Part shown: piece by piece, positions 60,310 to 64,000 of the stretch | Layout of the letters: every line of letters starts with the position of its first letter | Position numbering within the stretch: position 1 is the first letter of the stretch | NCBI GenBank assembly: GCA_039930985.1 | Contig: JBDTSV010000152.1 | Coordinates: 1 to 64,000, forward strand | DNA: 64,000 nucleotides | DNA from: CADEED01 sp039930985 | GTDB lineage: Bacteria > Pseudomonadota > Gammaproteobacteria > Steroidobacterales > Steroidobacteraceae | Reading direction: 5' to 3' | Made by a program: the position numbers and the translations under genes | Notes under the pieces: model-generated | Databases searched by the model: none | Told to the model about the DNA's origin: nothing | Seen by the model: only the letters and a program-made list of their open reading frames with translations

Positions 60310-60921
60310 CTAACCCGCGGCGCGCAGCTTCCTCACCTCGGCTTCCAGCACAGCGATGCGCGCATCGCGCTCGGCAATCGCTGCCGACACATCCGCCGCG
60401 TCGAGCTTCAGCGGAATGTGCTGCGGGCAATTCACATCCCACGCCGCAATCTTGATTACCAGCACTCGCTCCACTCGTGCTTTGTAGCCTTCGGGCTTGA
60501 GACGCGCATTGAGTTCGGCGTCGCCTTCCACCGCGCTCAACTCACCCCAGATCTTGATTCGACGCCGGTGCGCATAGTCCATGAGGAACACATGCGTCTT
60601 GACGTTTTCCCGAACATTGCCGAGCGTGATGTATTGCTTGTTGCCGGCGAAGTCGGCGAATCCGAATCGTTGCTCATCGAGAACGCGCAGGAACCCGGCA
60701 GGGCCGCCGCGATGCTGGATGTACGGCTGGCCCGCGGCGTTGGCAGTAGCGAGGTACAAGCTGTTTCGCTGCGCCAGGAATTCTTCGAGATCGGGCGTGA
60801 TGCGGGTCTGCCACCCGGCGCCTTCCTCCATGTGCGCGTAGGCGCGCCGCGAGCCCATGCGCGTTTGTTCGGCCTTCACGGAGGGAGTGAAGGCGATGTC
60901 ACTCGGGTAAGAGGTATCCAT
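60310..60921 (-). CDS. Pyridoxamine 5'-phosphate oxidase family protein
   Basis: 203 residues. A split-barrel FMN-binding fold: FLAQRNSLYLATANAAGQPYIQHRGGPAGFLRVLD (shown in part), then VKTHVFLMDYAHRRRIKIWG. The C-terminal ALRIAVLEAEV region is a short coiled coil. It is not the biosynthetic PdxH; relatives bind FMN, F420 or heme and reduce small molecules. Confidence 0.87.
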   Translation of the reverse strand: MDTSYPSDIAFTPSVKAEQTRMGSRRAYAHMEEGAGWQTRITPDLEEFLAQRNSLYLATANAAGQPYIQHRGGPAGFLRVLDEQRFGFADFAGNKQYITLGNVRENVKTHVFLMDYAHRRRIKIWGELSAVEGDAELNARLKPEGYKARVERVLVIKIAAWDVNCPQHIPLKLDAADVSAAIAERDARIAVLEAEVRKLRAAG

Positions 60922-61105
60922 GGTCCGAGGCTAGACGCTTTCGCGGGTCCGAGCCAAGCGGGACTTTGATTAGCCACTCGATGCGTCGCCCGCACGCCGA
61001 TTCACGACGCTCTTGTTACTCACAGCTACGCATACGAGCACGCGCCTCGGCCGCAAGGAGGCGGAGTCGGCCCGGAAGAACTCCGAGGCCGACGCTCTCT
61101 ACAAA

Positions 61106-63517
<2,412 letters not shown>

Positions 63518-63581
63518 GGAAACTCCCTGGACGCAGCCGACGTGGCTGCCATACCTGGGGATACGTGGAAATCACCCTGCC

Positions 63582-63601
63582 TTGGACATTCCAATGTCCA
63601 A
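63582..63601 (+). promoter_or_regulatory. Operator-like 20-bp palindrome
   Basis: Perfect arms TTGGACATT (63582-63590) and AATGTCCAA (63593-63601) with a CC centre, in the 165-base divergent gap between the surface-protein gene and the kinase-like gene. The dyad spacing equals that of the site at 40901, suggesting a dimeric helix-turn-helix protein binds here. The protein is unknown. Confidence 0.65.
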
Positions 63602-63682
63602 TCGGCATTACCCACCGCTGCCTGCCGATGGCGCTGTTGGCGCTGGGTTACGCGAGTTCCGCATTCGCCCTCCCCGGGGACT

Positions 63683-64000
63683 ATGATCAGGCCATTCCCG
63701 CTCACCCAGACGGATCTGCATTTGGATCTCCAACGACTAGCCGATGAACAACTGACCGCGCTCGCGGCTCACCTGCATGCGCGCCGGGCAGCGATCCTGC
63801 AAAGCTGGCGGAATCTGGTCGATGCCGACGTCGAGCTGCACTCTGCCGCGGCACTGCCGCGCACGCAATTCAATGACCACATACCTGAACTGCTCGATGC
63901 CTATGAACGCGGGCTGCATCGCTGGCCGCGCGCCGAGAGCGCCGCATCCGGGGAGGACCGCAAGGAAGATTCGGCCAAGCATGGGCTGCTGCGCTGGCAG
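63683..64000 (+). CDS. N-terminal part of probable sensor histidine kinase, cut by window edge
   Basis: 106 codons from ATG 63683 run open to the edge. The segment LHARRAAILQSWRNLVD, then FNDHIPELLDAYERGLHRWP and KHGLLRWQ resembles the RsbRD-N-like sensor domain found before histidine-kinase modules. GGGGA lies before the ATG. The kinase part itself is outside the window, so the class is inference. Confidence 0.6.
   Translation, partial: MIRPFPLTQTDLHLDLQRLADEQLTALAAHLHARRAAILQSWRNLVDADVELHSAAALPRTQFNDHIPELLDAYERGLHRWPRAESAASGEDRKEDSAKHGLLRWQ

Overview
The window is high-GC chromosomal DNA with about 52 protein genes packed on both strands. I saw no rRNA, tRNA, CRISPR array, integrase or transposase gene, and no gap longer than 300 bases. 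The gene set suggests a gammaproteobacterium near the Steroidobacter/Xanthomonadales-type lineages: an extra-long UvrA, a TonB-dependent receptor, a GlyGly-CTERM-like tail, lipoproteins and Tat-type signals. That placement is inference from gene content only.

Layout. 1-2.6 kb: two von Willebrand A (VWA) proteins and a lipoprotein. 2.5-5.9 kb (minus strand): a TPR/TonB-like secreted protein, a cyclopropane-fatty-acid-synthase-like methyltransferase, and DUF2062 and DUF1475 membrane proteins. 6-7 kb: an FMN reductase and a LuxR-type regulator. 7.1-9.2 kb (minus): three secreted proteins of unknown function in a row. 9.3-14 kb: a TRIC-type channel, a TIP30-like SDR, a GGDEF-EAL protein and a C40 peptidase lipoprotein. 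14-17.4 kb: a Lys/Pro/Ala-rich SPOR-like protein, a GH5 hydrolase and a zinc-ribbon protein. 17.5-23.1 kb: a tandem-duplicated 1870-aa UvrA. 23.2-29 kb: an MHS transporter, a TonB receptor and a berberine-bridge-type oxidase. 29-34.3 kb: a Sel1 protein, a sarcosine-oxidase-like flavoprotein and a large PVC-type c-heme/HEAT protein. 34.4-38 kb: a membrane-anchored RNase T2, two small proteins and a CadC-like regulator. 38-41.8 kb: an unknown protein, a GH97 glycosidase and an ArsR-SRPBCC pair. 41.8-46.2 kb: an ECF sigma factor with a membrane partner, DUF167, a GST, an alpha/beta hydrolase and a lactonase. 46.4-50.1 kb: a DUF2157-DUF4401-GDYXXLXY operon and a secreted protein. 50.1-54.5 kb: a ParDE-like pair, an S9 peptidase, a membrane protein and a GH19 muramidase/chitinase. 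54.7-64 kb: YgiQ, a CHAT-TPR lipoprotein, a PNPOx-like protein, a beta-helix/Calx-beta surface protein and the start of a probable histidine kinase.

The most interesting signal lies between and inside the genes. At least three families of short palindromic repeats (REP/REPIN-like) are present. One family starts within 0-3 bases of stop codons wherever it occurs. A second forms inverted pairs; one pair is inserted in frame inside uvrA, exactly in the linker joining its two halves, and another supplies the uvrA stop codon. A 7-base word, CTAAC(A/T)A, is also strongly over-represented in all reading frames. Two operator-like 20-bp palindromes (40901 and 63582) mark probable regulatory sites; the first sits in the spacer of a near-consensus promoter that should give a leaderless arsR transcript.
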